64,000 nt of DNA from Dromaius novaehollandiae (lineage: Eukaryota > Chordata > Aves > Casuariiformes > Dromaiidae), in assembly GCF_036370855.1 (NCBI RefSeq), contig NC_088098.1, forward strand, positions 207,063,336-207,127,335, written 5' to 3'. Each line of letters begins with the position of its first letter. Positions within the stretch are counted from its first letter, which is position 1. A program made the translations under genes and the position numbers. The notes beneath the pieces were generated by a model. That model had not been told where the DNA came from. It worked only from the letters and a program-made list of their open reading frames with translations, and made no database searches. Shown piece by piece: positions 10,330 to 23,900 of the stretch.

Positions 10330-11489
10330 AGTAAAGAAGGATATGAGTAATAGCCGGCGCAGATTCAGCAAGAACAGAAATGGTCAGACTAATCTGTTCT
10401 TCTCTGACAAGGTAATAAACTTTGAGGATGAGGGAGAAGCTGCCGATGTCATATATGTTGACATATATGTAAGGCTTTTGATGCTCGGTCATATGGTATT
10501 ACTATAAGCAAGTGAGGGAAACCTGGACTAAAACAAAGCATTATTAGATGACTGGTCGAAACCCTTCTCAGTGACTAGTTATTAATGGCATGAGGCTATG
10601 CAAAAAACCTTTCCCAAAGCTGGTACTAATCATCAATGACTCAAAAACAAGCATGGCTTTTTACATTTGCGGTTGACACCAGGCTGAGATAAGCTGCCGG
10701 AAAGCTGAAAGCAAGATTAGAATTCAAGACAGACGTAACAAGTAGGGGAAGAAAAGGATGCAATTCAGCAGTCTGCAGTTCGGTAGCAACAACCCACTGC
10801 ACACACAGAGGACAAGAAATGCCGGGTAAAGGAGCAGTTCTGTGTTGCCTGTTGGATCCCAAGCTGAGCATGAGTCAGGAGCAGTTGTGAAAAATGCAGA
10901 CAGTGCAGGGAGGGTATTGAAACTTCATGGCTGTCAGTCTGACCCATGTAGTGGCTTCTTCCAAATCTCCTGCTCTGTGAAGACCTCAGCTGGAGTACCC
11001 TTTCCAGTTCAAGAAAGAGGCAAAGCATTTAGAAATACAATAGAGCAGGGAAAACCACTGGAAATCTAGAAAAGACAACCTGTGAGAAAAGGAATTTGGG
11101 TTATTTAATATAGAAAAGGGAAGACTTAGGTGAGACAGAATAGCCTTCAAATACAAAAATCACTGTGAAACACGAAAAGAAAGGGAGCAAACTCTTCTTT
11201 ATATCTGCTTGCAGCAGCACAATGTGTAATTGGCTTAAATTAGAGATTTAGTTAGATATCAAGAAAAGCCTTCTAGCATTTGGAGCAGTGAAGCAGTGGA
11301 ATAGATTTCCTGGGAAGGTTGCTAGAGGTTTTGAAGACAGGTTGGTCAGCGAGGTTTTGAAGACAGGTTGGTCAGCCGTGTGGAATGATGACTATGACTA
11401 TGAGTAGTTAATCTTGCCTTCAGGCAGAAGGGAGGGTTAGCTAGCCTCTTTATGTCCCACCCAAGCCTGCTTTTCTGTGATTTTTATGA
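10330..11489 (+). mobile_element. Ancient CR1 LINE, 3' part, reverse transcriptase decayed
   Basis: Segments of the CR1 ORF2 C-terminal half and 3' end appear in order. These are the 'GATTCAGCAAGAACAGAAATGG' region (10362-10384), the remnant of the palm segment around 'AAGGCTTTTGATGC' (10471-10485), 'TTGCGGTTGACACCAGGCTG' (10668-10687, from the FADDTKLG motif), the 'CTCAGCTGGAGTACCC' segment (10985-11000), and 'AGCAGTGGAATAGATTTCCTGGGAAGGTTG' (11293-11322). The copy ends in 'TTTTCTGTGATTTTTATGA' at 11471-11489, the CR1 3' terminus. Many indels and stops destroy the frame, so it is inactive. A 26-bp exact tandem duplication lies inside it at 11325-11376. It is older than the copy at 51962-53470. 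Confidence 0.75.
11325..11376 (+). repeat. 26-bp perfect tandem duplication inside the ancient CR1
   Basis: Positions 11325-11350 and 11351-11376 are identical (GAGGTTTTGAAGACAGG... start). Because the surrounding CR1 is strongly diverged, perfect identity of the two units indicates a recent local duplication. Confidence 0.95.
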
Positions 11490-14400
11490 TAATGATGCTT
11501 TGTTATGATACTGATGTTTTGTCTCACAATATTATTATAATGAGGCTTTGTTCTCTGCTCCTTTGGTAATAATTCTTGCCATTCAGATAGCCTGTTTGAT
11601 CAGATCTGAGCTCTGAGCTGATATTTTCAGGGCCTGGTTACAGCATCGCTTTAATACAGCATAAATCCGAGCTGCTACTGGGATGGTCTTGTCCTCTCTC
11701 CCTCCAGCATGTGTTTGCTCTTACCACCTCCCTAGCCTGGCACCGGAGTTAATGCAGCTGTGCATGACTCAGGTCAGGAGACTGATCCAGCTGAAAATCA
11801 ACCACCCGGGAGGGAGGCAGAGAAACAGATCAGTTTTCCATTACTTGTTCTGCTATCTCACATCCTTTGTCTGCCTTGTCTACCTTGGATGGAGCAATCA
11901 CATCTTGTGCTGTATTTGGAAGGCAGAGTGGAAATGTAAGGTGATACAAGTGCTAGTTTGAATAATCTTTTCCAGACTGAGGGATGTCTAATATTCCTAA
12001 GCAGAGGAAAGCAGTGTCCATGGAGCTCCTGTTTCCCCTAGGCTGGGAGCAGGGCTGTGCAGGGGCCCCGGTGATATGCCAAACGACAGAGCCTGACAGC
12101 CCCCAGGAGGAAATAGTTCACAGTGGACGGCACAGACTATTTTCCCATTAACACAGAGAGGGTGCCAGGGAGCAGGTTGCCCTGTGTTCCAGTCCTGACT
12201 ACCCAAGATTGCACAGCAGAGCCCTGTCCCTTGACCAGCAGTCACCAAGAAGCCAGAAGTGAGCCTTGTTTTGCAAATTCAAAAGTTCTGACTATCTGAT
12301 AATGCATTTCTTTCCATCTCAGCTAAACCCAACAAAGTCTTGTCATATGGGAGAGGGAGACCTTGGCCAAGAGCAGAACGAGAGCAGCCTCGGAAGTTTT
12401 GGGGGTGAGGACTGTGAGAGTGGTTAGGAGAAATGGGGATGTGTTGCTGAGGGAACACACAGGTCAAGGGGAGCTGATGAGATGAGGAAGCGCGAGAAGA
12501 AAAGGAGCTGGTGGAAGCTGTATACAAGCAAATCCATTTTAAAGCAACTTGACCTGTTTTAAATGTCAGGTAATGAATGAGGCAGCCAAAGGAAGGCCGT
12601 TGTCTTTATTTCCATTCCCTATTAGACACTAGTCTAGTCAAATGCATGTCAGAGCAGTCTCTATCCTGACACCAAGTGGAGAGAGCTCACAAGAACTCCT
12701 TTAAAGTAGGATCAGTTGTATAAGACTTGTCAGCAAGGACAGCTACCAGCCCAACCACCCCTTCCAGATCCAGTGAGGGATAATACGGTTTACAGACATT
12801 TTTGTGCTTATAGGATTTTTTTTCAAAATTCTGACTCTTAGCTGAAGAGGTTTACAGCAGAGACATATACACAGGATAAAATCCCCGTTCTGGCTTCCTA
12901 CTGTTTTACCTTCCTACCCCAAGTTTCTACTATCCTCCGGGATATAGGGGGAGCAGTCCGGTGCATGCACACAGATCATCTTTACTGAGGATGATTCTGC
13001 TTCCAAGCACAGTGGGGAAGTCATTGCCCTTAAAGGAAAAAAGAGGGTGCCTTTGGGAGCCTGGTCTGCTGCTCAGTGGGGAGATCTCCGTGTGCCAGGA
13101 AGGTCCAACTGGGCTGTAAGGAGGCAGCTGCTGGTGAGCAAGGCTCATGGAGCAGGGCATGGCTTCTCTCCGGACAATTGTAATTTGTGCTTTCCAGGCA
13201 TGCTTCATCTCCAGCCTTCCCCACTTTCGCACCAACCCTGAATTGCCTTCTTCTATTTCATTTTTCCAAGGGGCTTTGAAAGCTTGACTTCCCCCCTTTG
13301 CTGCATTTAAGACCAGTGGGAAGTCACTGGTCGCTAGCTCTCCACGCGGGGCTGGAGGTGGGATCCCCCCTGCAGCAGGCTTCCCACCATGCCGTGCAGG
13401 TCCTACCTTAGCTAAGCACCTCTAGTTCAGCCTGAGAAACATGTTTCTTTCAACCTTGGCCCTGCAGAGCTTCAGTTATGGGGACATCACTGCCAGGTAG
13501 GGTTCCCTCGTAGATTCACTCTCCTGGCATGCAGGCGCTGGGGAGTGCCAGGATGAAACGGTGCCGATGCGGTAAAGCCAGCTCAGCAGACTGTCTGTCT
13601 GCAGGGCTCGGAGGTGGGCTGCCCACTGTTCCCCAAGAGCTTCTTGTGCTCTTTTGAAGCAGTTATCCACCCTGGGTATGTTAGTCTTTGCTCATCTTAC
13701 ACACCTCTAGTTCTGGCTCCCACAAAAAAAGCTCATTGTGTCCCAAGGCACAAGAAAGTCACAACATTTCCAGTGCCAGCTACGGGTTAAACTTAAAACC
13801 CACGTCCAAGAAACAGCAGTGTCTAAGCACTCTGCACCAGAAAAGTGAAAGCTGCTCTCACAGAGAAAAGACTACACAAATTTAACGCAGAAGATACTAA
13901 ACACATCTAGCATCAAGCTGTGCCCATCCCTCTGATCTATGGCATTTAAAAGCAACACAGAAAAAAGGCAGTCATAATGCCGAATTTATGCAGCAGAAAA
14001 CATTCAGAGGCTGTCCTATTTTTTACCTAAGTGATCTCCTAATTACTCTATTGGGTGCAGAATAAAAAAAAAAAAAAAAGGAAAATGTATTCCACGTGGA
14101 CTTACCCAGCTGATCCAGACCGAACAGGGCTGGTGCACCTTCGGAGAGCTCATTGTCTAAGGGAAGAACAACAAATGCTCGGAAAGGTCAGCCCAAGAGA
14201 TAGGTGTAGAGAGTTGGAGTGAAAAAAGCTGTTTTAATCACACTGCAGATAAGCCCCTGCTCAGCTTGCTTCCAGCTCATCCCTGTAGGCTTTATATATG
14301 TATTGGGGGCAGGAGGAGGGAGTTGAAATCCAGCTGTTATCAGAAAACTCGGAGTCAGTTCAAGATGGGAACTTGGCAGTATGAGCCCTTATTGCCCCTC

Positions 14401-17400
14401 CAGCCCAAGAGCATGGCACTGATTTGCCTCTGCCCGTCGCTGCGCACACGGAGCGCCAGCCTCGCTCTCCGCGGGGATGCCTGGCCCTCCGGCCACGCCG
14501 CCACCCTCCGCTCCCTCTCCCGAGCTCACTGGCACTGGGAAGGCGGTGGGAGCCAGCACACGGGCCGCTGGGGTGGCCAGGCCCGGGGCGCGGGCAGGCC
14601 ACAGACAGGCCCCCCTCTGGGCCAGGGCCACCCGCCACGGGTGCTGCAGCCTCTCTCACTCCTCCCAGGGTTACTTTTTGCTGTCACCGGGGAGGGGGTC
14701 ATTTTGAGGTGCCCAGGTGTTATTTTGCTTTGCTGTCACAATTTTAGGAAATGAGCAAGAAAAAGGTTGAAATTTGGATTGAGTGAACCATGGAGACTCT
14801 TCCCTCCCCCGATGCGACTGGCTTTCCGGCATGCTACAATCTCTCCTCTGTCTAACGGCAGCGGGGTGCAACCAGTGGAAGTTTAACAGCTGACAGGAGG
14901 GAGAATGCTCCAGCTGGGATGTTTTGGAGGCTGAGCAAGTCCTTGAGCCCCCTGATAATAACGTTCCTATAACTCAGTGGCAGGTTGGACCACGGGCTCT
15001 GGAAGCCCTTCAGCTCGGGGACACCAGAAGGTGAGCGCTGGCACAGGGTGCCCGGAGAGGTTATGCAGTTTTCGTCCCTGCAGGTTTTCGAGACCCGACG
15101 GGACCCAGCCCTGCGCAACCCAGTCAGACCTTGCAGCCGGCCTGCTGTGGGGCAGGTCAGCTGAAGACCTCCTGAGGTCCCCTCCAGCCTGGTCGTCCCC
15201 TGATCCTACAACACTAAGCAGGGGCGGGGGCTGGGACCCGCACAGGGTTGCACAGCTTGCTAAAAGCAGAGCTTTAGGTTATTCTAGATCCCAAGCCCCG
15301 TCTGTCCCTGCAGGCCCAGCCATCTCTGCGGGCCCCCAACTGCAGGGCACGGCTCACGCAAGTCCCTCATCGACTGAAGGGCCCGTGGCCACTTCAGGAT
15401 CATGTGGCCTGAGCATTAAATGCTGTTTTCATTTTAGAGCTGATTGGGATTTCTTTGTTTTCCAGCATTTTGTTCAGTGTCAAATACTTTGAAATTTCAG
15501 AAACTCTGAAGTTTTCAAAAAAAATTTTTTTGTGGAGGTTTTCCCCCCCGGTCAGATTCAATGGATTTGTTACAATTCAATAGGCTGGACTAAATGGGCT
15601 TTCTGCCTGGAGTCTGTGTACCCCTCCTAGGTGGTTCACAGAAGCTGTTTAAGAAAGGCAAGCTCATAACACTATAAAGCAATCTATACATGTGAAATTT
15701 CCAATAGACTCGGGCAGCCTTTGTAAAATGCTGTTAGGTACCCCAGTTAGAAAAGACCACAACCCACTAGTTTAGGTCAACAGTGGTCTACATGCAGAAA
15801 CAAAGGGCGGTGTATAGCCACATTGAACAATTCTGGATTTTTGTAAACTCTTAGTGGCAGTGACTCTGCCCTTCTCTGCTTTATAGACCCAGGCAAAGAG
15901 GGATCCTGAACCCAACAGGAATTTGGCCACTTCAGCTATGAAAGCAACACAGACCAAGCGTTAAAAAGTTAAGAGAAGCAGAGGTTGTCAGAAGGGGCAT
16001 AAAGCAAGGACTGCAGGAACTCACCCTATGCTTATCCCTTATTTTCACATCAAATTCATCTCTTGGCGTAGCCAGCATCATGCCATTCTTTGTAAGCAGA
16101 TGAACGGCCTGGGAGCATGCCCGTTCCCCTGCAGATCCCAAGCTAAGTCAGCATTTCTGGTGCAAACACAGGAACGGCTCCGCTGCACGCGGGTGGGGTG
16201 AGCGGAGGAGCCCCCGCTGCCCCTGCACGCTGCAGCCCTGCAGCGGAGGAGAGCACTACGGCAGAGCTCAAGCAGGGTTAGCAGCTCCCGCTCAGCTCCC
16301 ATGCTGTGCTGAGCGGCTGAAAGCTCCTGAATAAGTACAAGAGCAGCTCTGTGTTTAAAGGATGCCACCCAGTGGTGCTCATCTGAAGAGGTTGAACCCA
16401 GGACTGCTCTATTCAGAAGTATAAACTTTCTTATCTAGCTCAGTTTTCATGGAAAGTGAGGCGATGCCACATCTCACACAATCTCCTTCATCCTTTTCCA
16501 GGCATCTGCGGGGCTATCAGCAGGAAACGACGGGAAACAGATGGAGATAAGTGAAGCATTTTACCGAAACAAAATGTTTCAGTTCCCAAGGTGCTGTCAC
16601 CTGGAAGGCTGTGTTTTTATTTTGTTTTTTAAGCTGGGGCACAGCATGACCAAGCCAGCTTTGCAGAAGGAAGGGTAACCTTGTGCGCTAGCTTGTGGGA
16701 TGCATCCCGCCAGTGGTGAGGGGGAGCTCAGGTCGAGCATGTGGCTGCTTTTGCAAAACGTGCTAATGGGGAATAAAAGCAAATTATAAAAGCTGGCTGG
16801 AAATTAGGTAGTAGCAAATAGATAGAAGAAGTAGGTCTGTTGTATTTCTCATTGCATCAGCCCTGAGCACTTCTCTGAGGCTGGTTGGCAATTTCTGGAT
16901 AGCAATACACCCCGATCTTCGGCTTGGGAAATCTTGTATCATACTTTGGTGGGCTGAAACCTTGAATGGTTCTGCCCAGGAACCTCGAGCAGGAGCAGCC
17001 TAAGGTCCTGTTATCATGTCTCTTAGGCGCCATCCTAAATTTGCTCACGCAAATATGATTAAAGTGAGAAGGGGATATCTTGCCAGCTCTCCTCCTTGCT
17101 CCTCCCTGACCACTGTCATCCGCAGAGCCCTGTTTGTGGAGAATCAGGGTGGATACGTCTAGCAGGATGGGCATATTAACTTGCCAAAAAGTGAATATTT
17201 TGGCAAAAGGCCATTCCAAGGAATGAAAACAGGCTGCAGACAGAGTGCTTGTGTCAATCTGCTGGCTCCTGGCAAGACATTATGGTTTGGGTCAGACTTC
17301 TCCCACCTTTATACTGAGTACTACTTTGCCCTGAATATAGCCCAATAAAACCGATAGGACTACAGGAAGCACAGTGAATGACAGCAGCACGTTGGGCAGG

Positions 17401-17531
17401 CACCCACATGTTCACTGGGTTGATTAAAACTGCACAGTTATATCCTACCTGCTTTCACACTGGCAAAGGGATGGATCCCACCATGAGACAACCAGTTGGT
17501 TTCATCCAGCTTCCAGTTTTCACCAAGGTCC
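11490..17531. other. No recognisable gene
   Basis: Mixed DNA with short frames only. There is a GC-rich patch at about 14400-14660, with frames open on both strands and so non-diagnostic. A 16-A run occurs at 14064-14079, preceded by AATAAA-like sequence but with no recognisable retroposed transcript upstream. Another GC-rich patch lies at about 16160-16270. No repeat family was recognised. Confidence 0.5.
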
Positions 17532-17556
17532 ATCTTTGATCTGCAGCATCAAAGAT
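17532..17556. promoter_or_regulatory. Inverted pair of TCF/LEF-type motifs
   Basis: Perfect inverted repeat: ATCTTTGAT (17532-17540), 7-nt spacer, ATCAAAGAT (17548-17556). Each arm contains the core CTTTGAT/ATCAAAG recognised by TCF/LEF HMG-box factors. In RNA it would be a 9-bp hairpin. Chance is plausible in 64 kb, so function is speculative. Confidence 0.25.
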
Positions 17557-20279
17557 CTGCTTGCAGTGCGTCCTGCCACTCTCCCTGAGGAATAACCAGA
17601 ACATACTCTGAGTGGCTGTTGTCATCTGCTTTATTGCCAGCTGGTGAAAAGCTTCCCTCAGCACAGGGAAATGTCAATATTTTAGGAAAAAAGGAAAAGA
17701 AAAACATCTGCAAAAAAATCACATGAATCACAGGGGAATATTGGACCAAGGGATAGTTGACTCGCCAAGCCTTGACTTACCATGTTGAGAAGTATGCCTG
17801 CTGCATCAGAGGGCCATCAATGCTCAGACCGTTTCCAGTTTCTATTGTCAGTCTATTGTCAGTCTGACTAATGCTTAGAAATTCCTGACCCCTTACAATA
17901 TTTGCAAGGCCAGGGTTTTATTTTTGAACAGGGTAGTGTGCCTACAAGGGCTGTAGTCAAAGCTTTTTGTTTCAGTTGCACTCTGTGTACATGCTCAATT
18001 TGAGTGCGCTTTGCTTTACCCCTTGCTGATGCAAAGTTGGTGATTTAAATCACGAGCTGCTGCATCTGCGAGCACAGGGGCAATGATGTTGCAAGAGTAA
18101 CAGTGATAAATATGTAAGAAAGAATATGGGGTTTCAAATTTTTCAAGGAACAAGCACCACTGGAGCAGGGAGCCTGGTGGGTCGAGGGCCCCAGGCCTGC
18201 ATGGTGGCCAGCTCAGAGCTCTGCAGAGCGAGCAGAGGTGCTGGCTTTAGCTCGCGTGTCTGAGCCCGGCCATGGTTATTAGTCATACAGTACTCAGTAC
18301 GAGTGCTGCCAGTGCCGTGCTGGCCCCGCAGACGAGCCTGCCGGGTGCTGCCCGGCTGCTCAGCCCTCGCAGCCAGCTCCAACCCTGGTGCAGTGGCTGT
18401 GAGCGGTCAGGGAGGAGACGACAACCCTGCTGCCTGCCACGTGGCCGCTCCAGGACCACACTCCCCCAAGCCAGGGCTGGCACAGGCTGGCTATACTCAG
18501 CCTCTGACTGCCAGAAAAGACATTTTTATAGTCAGAAATGAGACCCAGCCACATGCGGAAAAAAAGAGATTTCTTTGGTATATTAACGCCAGAGATGCAG
18601 TGAGATCAGTGAGTGGTTAAAGCTCGAGTTCCTAACCTCAGAAAATCACTTTCTGCTGCAGTAATTGAACTATTCACTGTCTATTGGCCATTCAATATTG
18701 CTTGCAGGTTTGCTATGGCTGAGGGTCCATGGAGATATGTGGAGACAGAGGCTCACATTTTCCCTCCTCGACCCCTTGGACCGGTGCTTCATTGATGGGG
18801 TAGACACATAGTGGGGCATTTCGTCCCTTCTCTTTTCCTTAAAGCAGGATTACTGAGATTTGGGAAGGAATGGAGTCCAGTAAAGAGACCACGATGCTCA
18901 CACCCGATCTCTCCTGAGTCTATAACTGCTAATTTATCAAGGAAGCATGTAACAAAAAGTTACTGCCGAGCTTTTCTTCCCTCTGCAGTAAGATGCTGAA
19001 GAGGAAATAACAAGGGAGACTTTCCCTACTTTGTCTGAGGCAAACTCAGATCACAAATGGCACCAGTGGAGCTGATTTCTTGGTGGAGTGAGTCCCTGGG
19101 ACTGGCCACACTATTTGGAGGGTTTATTCTGGTGGAGCCCTGCCCTGAGCTAAGGGCACTGCCCGGCTGTCATCGCCATCGCAGAACAAAACCTGCACGT
19201 GGGACTGGAGGAGTTTCGCGGTATCAGAGCAAGGCGTCCCAGGAGCAGCAAAACGCACGTGGGCACGTCTCCTCCGGCCCTGTGGCCTGGGTTCCCAAAC
19301 ACCTCGTTTCGTGGGTGTCTTCTCTCCTCCTCCTGATACCCCTTACCTTTCTGTCTGGGCAGTCGATGGCCTGTGCAGCGGCTAGTCTGAAATGTGCCGA
19401 TGGCTTAGGTGGCTGCTCCGTTCTTAGCAGTTGTGAGTTATCAGAGTTATCAGGGCGGGCACTAATTTTCATCCTTCATTTCTATCCAGTTACTGATGTT
19501 CAGTACATTTGTTGGAATTTAATGCTGCCAGGGCCTTGAATTCAGAAAGTTACTGGGAGGAATGGGCAGATAAAGACGGAGGGACACAGAGAGAGGTGAA
19601 ATGGTCTCATCAGCATCATTTCCTCAGGAAATCAGGCAAAGAGCTAGATGGACAGGCCCTGTGTCTACTGCTACGACCGTGCTTTCCATGCATGGGGAAA
19701 CCCCAGCCAGTGGGGCGCTGTGTCCCCAAGCTCCAGCCTGGCCTGCCTGCGGCCGGAGCCACACGGGCCGCGGGAAGAGCCCGGGCCAGGGCCGAGGGGC
19801 CAGGTCAGCGCGTCCCATCTGCGACCCCGGCAGAACACAGCCGAAACGCAGAGCGTGCTGCCTGCCGAACCAGGTGTGCGCACGTCAGCGGCGAATCCCA
19901 GCCTGTTCCTGGGCTTTCCTGGCTGGACAGACACGTGAGATGTCATTTCCTATGTTTTCTTGCTCAAGAGCTTAATTAACTAGAATTAAATACTTATACG
20001 TACACATGTGTACCAGCTACACCTGTGTCTGGGTAGCCCGGCTAAGCAGTAATAGAACAGGTCCCTGCTGCCTGCAAATGGGGGCTGATTGCTTTTTGGT
20101 GTAGTAAATCCACCGGAGGTGCAATTATGGGATACTGAGACTTGAAGCAAATTTGGTCTGAGCATGGAATTGGTTTTAGCTGAAAGAGGAGAAAAACCAT
20201 TCTGAGCAAAGCTGCAAGGCTCTGTTGTGACATTTCCAAAACGAAACCTTCTCTGTTGTTCTTTCAAATGACATTTTCA
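17557..20279. other. No recognisable gene
   Basis: No domain-bearing frame. GC-rich patches at about 18170-18480 and 19640-19930 have overlapping frames on both strands. A small 11-bp tandem duplication (TCTATTGTCAG twice) lies at 17841-17862. No recognised repeat family. Confidence 0.5.
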
Positions 20280-20900
20280 GTTTGAAATTGACCTAGTTTT
20301 CTTTTCCTTTTTTTTTAAGATATAAAAAGCACTAAATAATCCCAAACCAGAATGTCTTATGCAATGCTTATGAAAAGAAATAAAAAATCCAAGAAACGAA
20401 AAGAAAAGAAACATTCTCCTTTAGGGGCTGACCCAAAACAATAAGTATTTTCAATTTTTCAGCTCAGCCGCTAAAATGAAAAACCTATTATTTGTACAGC
20501 TCCGCTACCGAAAGGCATCTAGTAAATGCATTCTGTTGGCAATTTATTCTTTCCACCTGCCAAGGGAGAGGTTTGTCTGTGAGTTCAATAAAAGCATAAG
20601 AGAGAAAGAATGGAAGGGCAATTTATCAACGCAGAATAGAAGATAAAATGGCTTTTCCATATTCACTCATTTCTCTAAAAGAAGAAAAAAGCAAACTGCT
20701 GAACCTCACCTCTTTGCCCCCTGTCCCCCTCTGTTCAGAAGCATATAAACATGAAATCAGACAGACATGAATCCCGAGCGCCCATCAAGAAGGTTAATCG
20801 CAGATGTAAAACTGCTAACTTTACCGATGCGTGAGATCCAGCCAGTATTAGAGAAAGAAAAGCCAAAATTTATTAGGGCCAATCATCCTGGCACTGAGGA
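20280..20900. other. AT-rich single-copy-looking block, possible conserved non-coding DNA
   Basis: About 620 bp, A-rich, without a recognised repeat or frame, containing several octamer/homeobox-like words and TTTATTAGGGCC near the end. Its style (AT-rich, non-repetitive, no coding) fits vertebrate regulatory deserts. Conservation cannot be judged from one sequence. Confidence 0.2.
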
Positions 20901-23900
20901 ATGACTAAAAGATCACAGATCCCAGCCATCGCTGTGGCTCCTGCACGCCCGTCCCTTCGCGTGAGAGAGCAGCTGAGCTCAGGGGCAGCAGGGCGTTGCG
21001 GTGCTGGCTGTCACCGCTGGCACGGCGGGTCCCAGGGCTCGTATCCCCCAACAGCTCACTGCGAATATCAGCATTTGTGACAGGAGGTCTTCCTCCCTTC
21101 AAAGCATGATATAAGCGTTGGGTAGTGCAAGACTATAACCACAGAGGGCCGGATTACACATTTCTCTAAAAGAAGACCTGGGACCGGTAGGAAAATGGCT
21201 GGCAGGAACCAGAGCACACTCGTTGGAATCAATGTTACTGCAACAGACTTCTTGCTAAATGCAGAGCTGAAGAAAGAGGTGTTGCCCACTTCACCCTGGT
21301 GCTGTGAGATCTGAGCCTCCAAGGAGGTGCTCTGTCCCGCTCCTCTAGGGACAGCCACCAGGAGCGGAGGGGACAGGGCAGCTCAGGTGGCAAGCACTGC
21401 TACGCAGACTACTCACGTGCCTTGCCAAGGGGTTACGTCCTCCGGGTGAGGCCTGCAGGAGGGCTCGGACAGATGGGAACACAGGAGGAGATGAGAGCAC
21501 AGCTCTGCATCCCATAGCACTTGTCTGCTGTACCAGCACTGGTGGGAAGCCTGGAGCCCAGTTCCCCACAACCGTGCAGGGTTGCATTCCCTCACACCGC
21601 CTCAACCAACTCAAAATAATTTCATCTAGTCTCTCCTTGGCTTAGGAGCCCTATTTTTCTTTGCCAAGCCCTGCTTCACCCATGCAGTAGGGCAGATACC
21701 CAGGCCTCCTCCCGGCATGGAGGACTCTGCGGGCAGAGCGATGGAGTAGCAGGTTTGCAGTGCCGCAGATGCAAGCAAAACTTGGTGCATTGAGAGGGAA
21801 TGTGACTTTTGCTCTAGCTGAAGAACTCTAGTTTGTTGCAGTCAGTAGCCAACATCTATTACCTTTGTAATTTAGGAACAAGAAAAATCAAGCGCCAGAT
21901 TTTCTAAAGTGCCTAGACTTAGATCATGTATTGGATCTTCGTTTAGCACAGGAGAAGCTCATTTTATGCACCTACATCTTCCACTAGTCCTCTAAAAAAG
22001 CAAGACAAGAGAAGACTTGTCATTCCTGACATAGCTTCAGGAAATATGATATCCTGATATGATATAAGAAAGAATGGTGGGAGGGGAGGTTGAGTTGAGA
22101 TGCCTTTCACTTCACAGCTTTCATTATACCTCAGATAAAAGCCTAACAGATCACAAATCACTGCCCCTTTTTGGTCTTACCTATAAAGCTCTTCCTAACT
22201 GCAGAACAAAATAGCATAACTTTGGAATGATCATTTCAGTAATATTTTACAACCTCTCTAATCTGTAAGAATTGGCTGTCAGAGAACAAAGGTCAGTTAA
22301 GCTTCCCATCTGGAACATTTCCAGTTTAAAACAATCTGCCACACGGGTTCTCTGGGCTGTAAGCAGCTGCACTGGGATTTTTTTTAGTATCACAAACTGC
22401 AGAATTCACACAGCCAGAACAGCAGGAAAATAAAAGTTAATGACTTGAGACTAACCCAGATAGACAAGAGATTAAAGCATCAGATCCTAAATACTCCAGC
22501 ACTCTGGGGGATGATTTGGAGGAAAAGAAGAAACAGGCAGTGTTTGCCCAAGCACTGCCCACAAAATATGCTCTATCCACGTGGTCCACCGAAATAAGAC
22601 ATTGCTGTCCAAAGGCGCAGCTGTTGCAAGAAGGCTCTCTTATGTTCTCTGAGCTACAGCGTCTCCTTACATATGGTTCGACTTCAGAACTGCTGGATAA
22701 GCTCTGATTGGATCCACTTACTTGGCTAGTGGGAAAAATAAGGGGCATCTTTCAGAAGCCACAGACTGGAGGTGATTTTCACAGTTAGTTGAGCATGTCT
22801 GGGTCTTTCCTCTCCTTTCTTCCATGAGGAATGAAAGAGGGTACATTTTCATGAAATGCTGAATCCAATCTAATCTTGTGCAAAGCCAGGTCTGAGCCCC
22901 AAAGGAGCCATACAGAAGCACTTCATGTTTAATGATTTATTACTTAGACCAAATACTTGTCCAATGGCTTGTAGCAGCTAAGAAGAGCTCACACTTCTAA
23001 GCAGGATCCAGGCTTGGGAGAGTTCGGATGTGTGGTATCTGGGCGATGGAGCAGCACCAAGCTGACCCAATGCCACTTGACAGGGCAATGACGAACACCA
23101 GGTCAGGCTGGGTGACCTCAGAGCCATCACAACTGCATTGCAGCCCTGTGTAAAGGGGAATAGAGCAGCGATGGGGACTGGACAAGAGAAAGGACTAGGC
23201 AGCAGCTGAGGAGCCTACCAATCAAGGGAGGGTTGGTAGATGGTGCAGCAGAGGATGATTCTTTCAGAAGAGAGCAGGGTTAGGCATCAGCCACCATTTT
23301 GGCAAGAGAGAGCAGGACTTGGGGGAAAAATCTTTGCTTCTGCTCATGTTGAAGCCCTGCAGCAAGGGCCAGCCCATACTAGCGCTTTTTCCAGCAAGAC
23401 AGGGCACCAGTCCTAACCTGTACCACTGGGCAAGTTTGTAGGCTTTGGGCAGGACATTTTGTCATGCCAAAAGGATGAGGTGGGCAGCCAAGGAAGGGCT
23501 GAGGCTGAGACAAGAAGCAGGGGTTGAAGAAGGGAGCTTGGACTGACTGGAGCATGGCTGGACAAGAGGGAGGGAGCACAGGCAGCTTGCAGGAGAAGAC
23601 CTTCTTTGGCAGCCTTGCAGCCACCAGGGCTGGGGTTAAACACCATGAGAGAGGCTCCATTTCCTGGGCAGGCCTGTGGGTACGGTGAAGTCCTGAGCTG
23701 CTTCCCAGTGCCACACAAAAGTATTGTTTTATTTGAAATACATTTGAACATTATATGGAAATATCCAGCTCCACACTCACAGAAATGATACACAAATCTT
23801 TACGGTGCCTGAACGGTAATGGTGTGAGGCCTGCAGACTGTAACTGCATGACAGTGTGAGGCCCAGACTGCGTCTTACAGCAGTGGTACTGGGACTACCA

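Noticed and set aside
14061..14079. AATAAA-like word plus a 16-A run, as in a processed pseudogene
   Set aside because: No recognisable transcript or coding relic upstream and no flanking duplication found; probably a simple A-run.
15560..15625. Possible CR1 relic with GGCTGGACTAAATGGGC
   Set aside because: Only one short word resembles a CR1 end; flanks do not continue the match.
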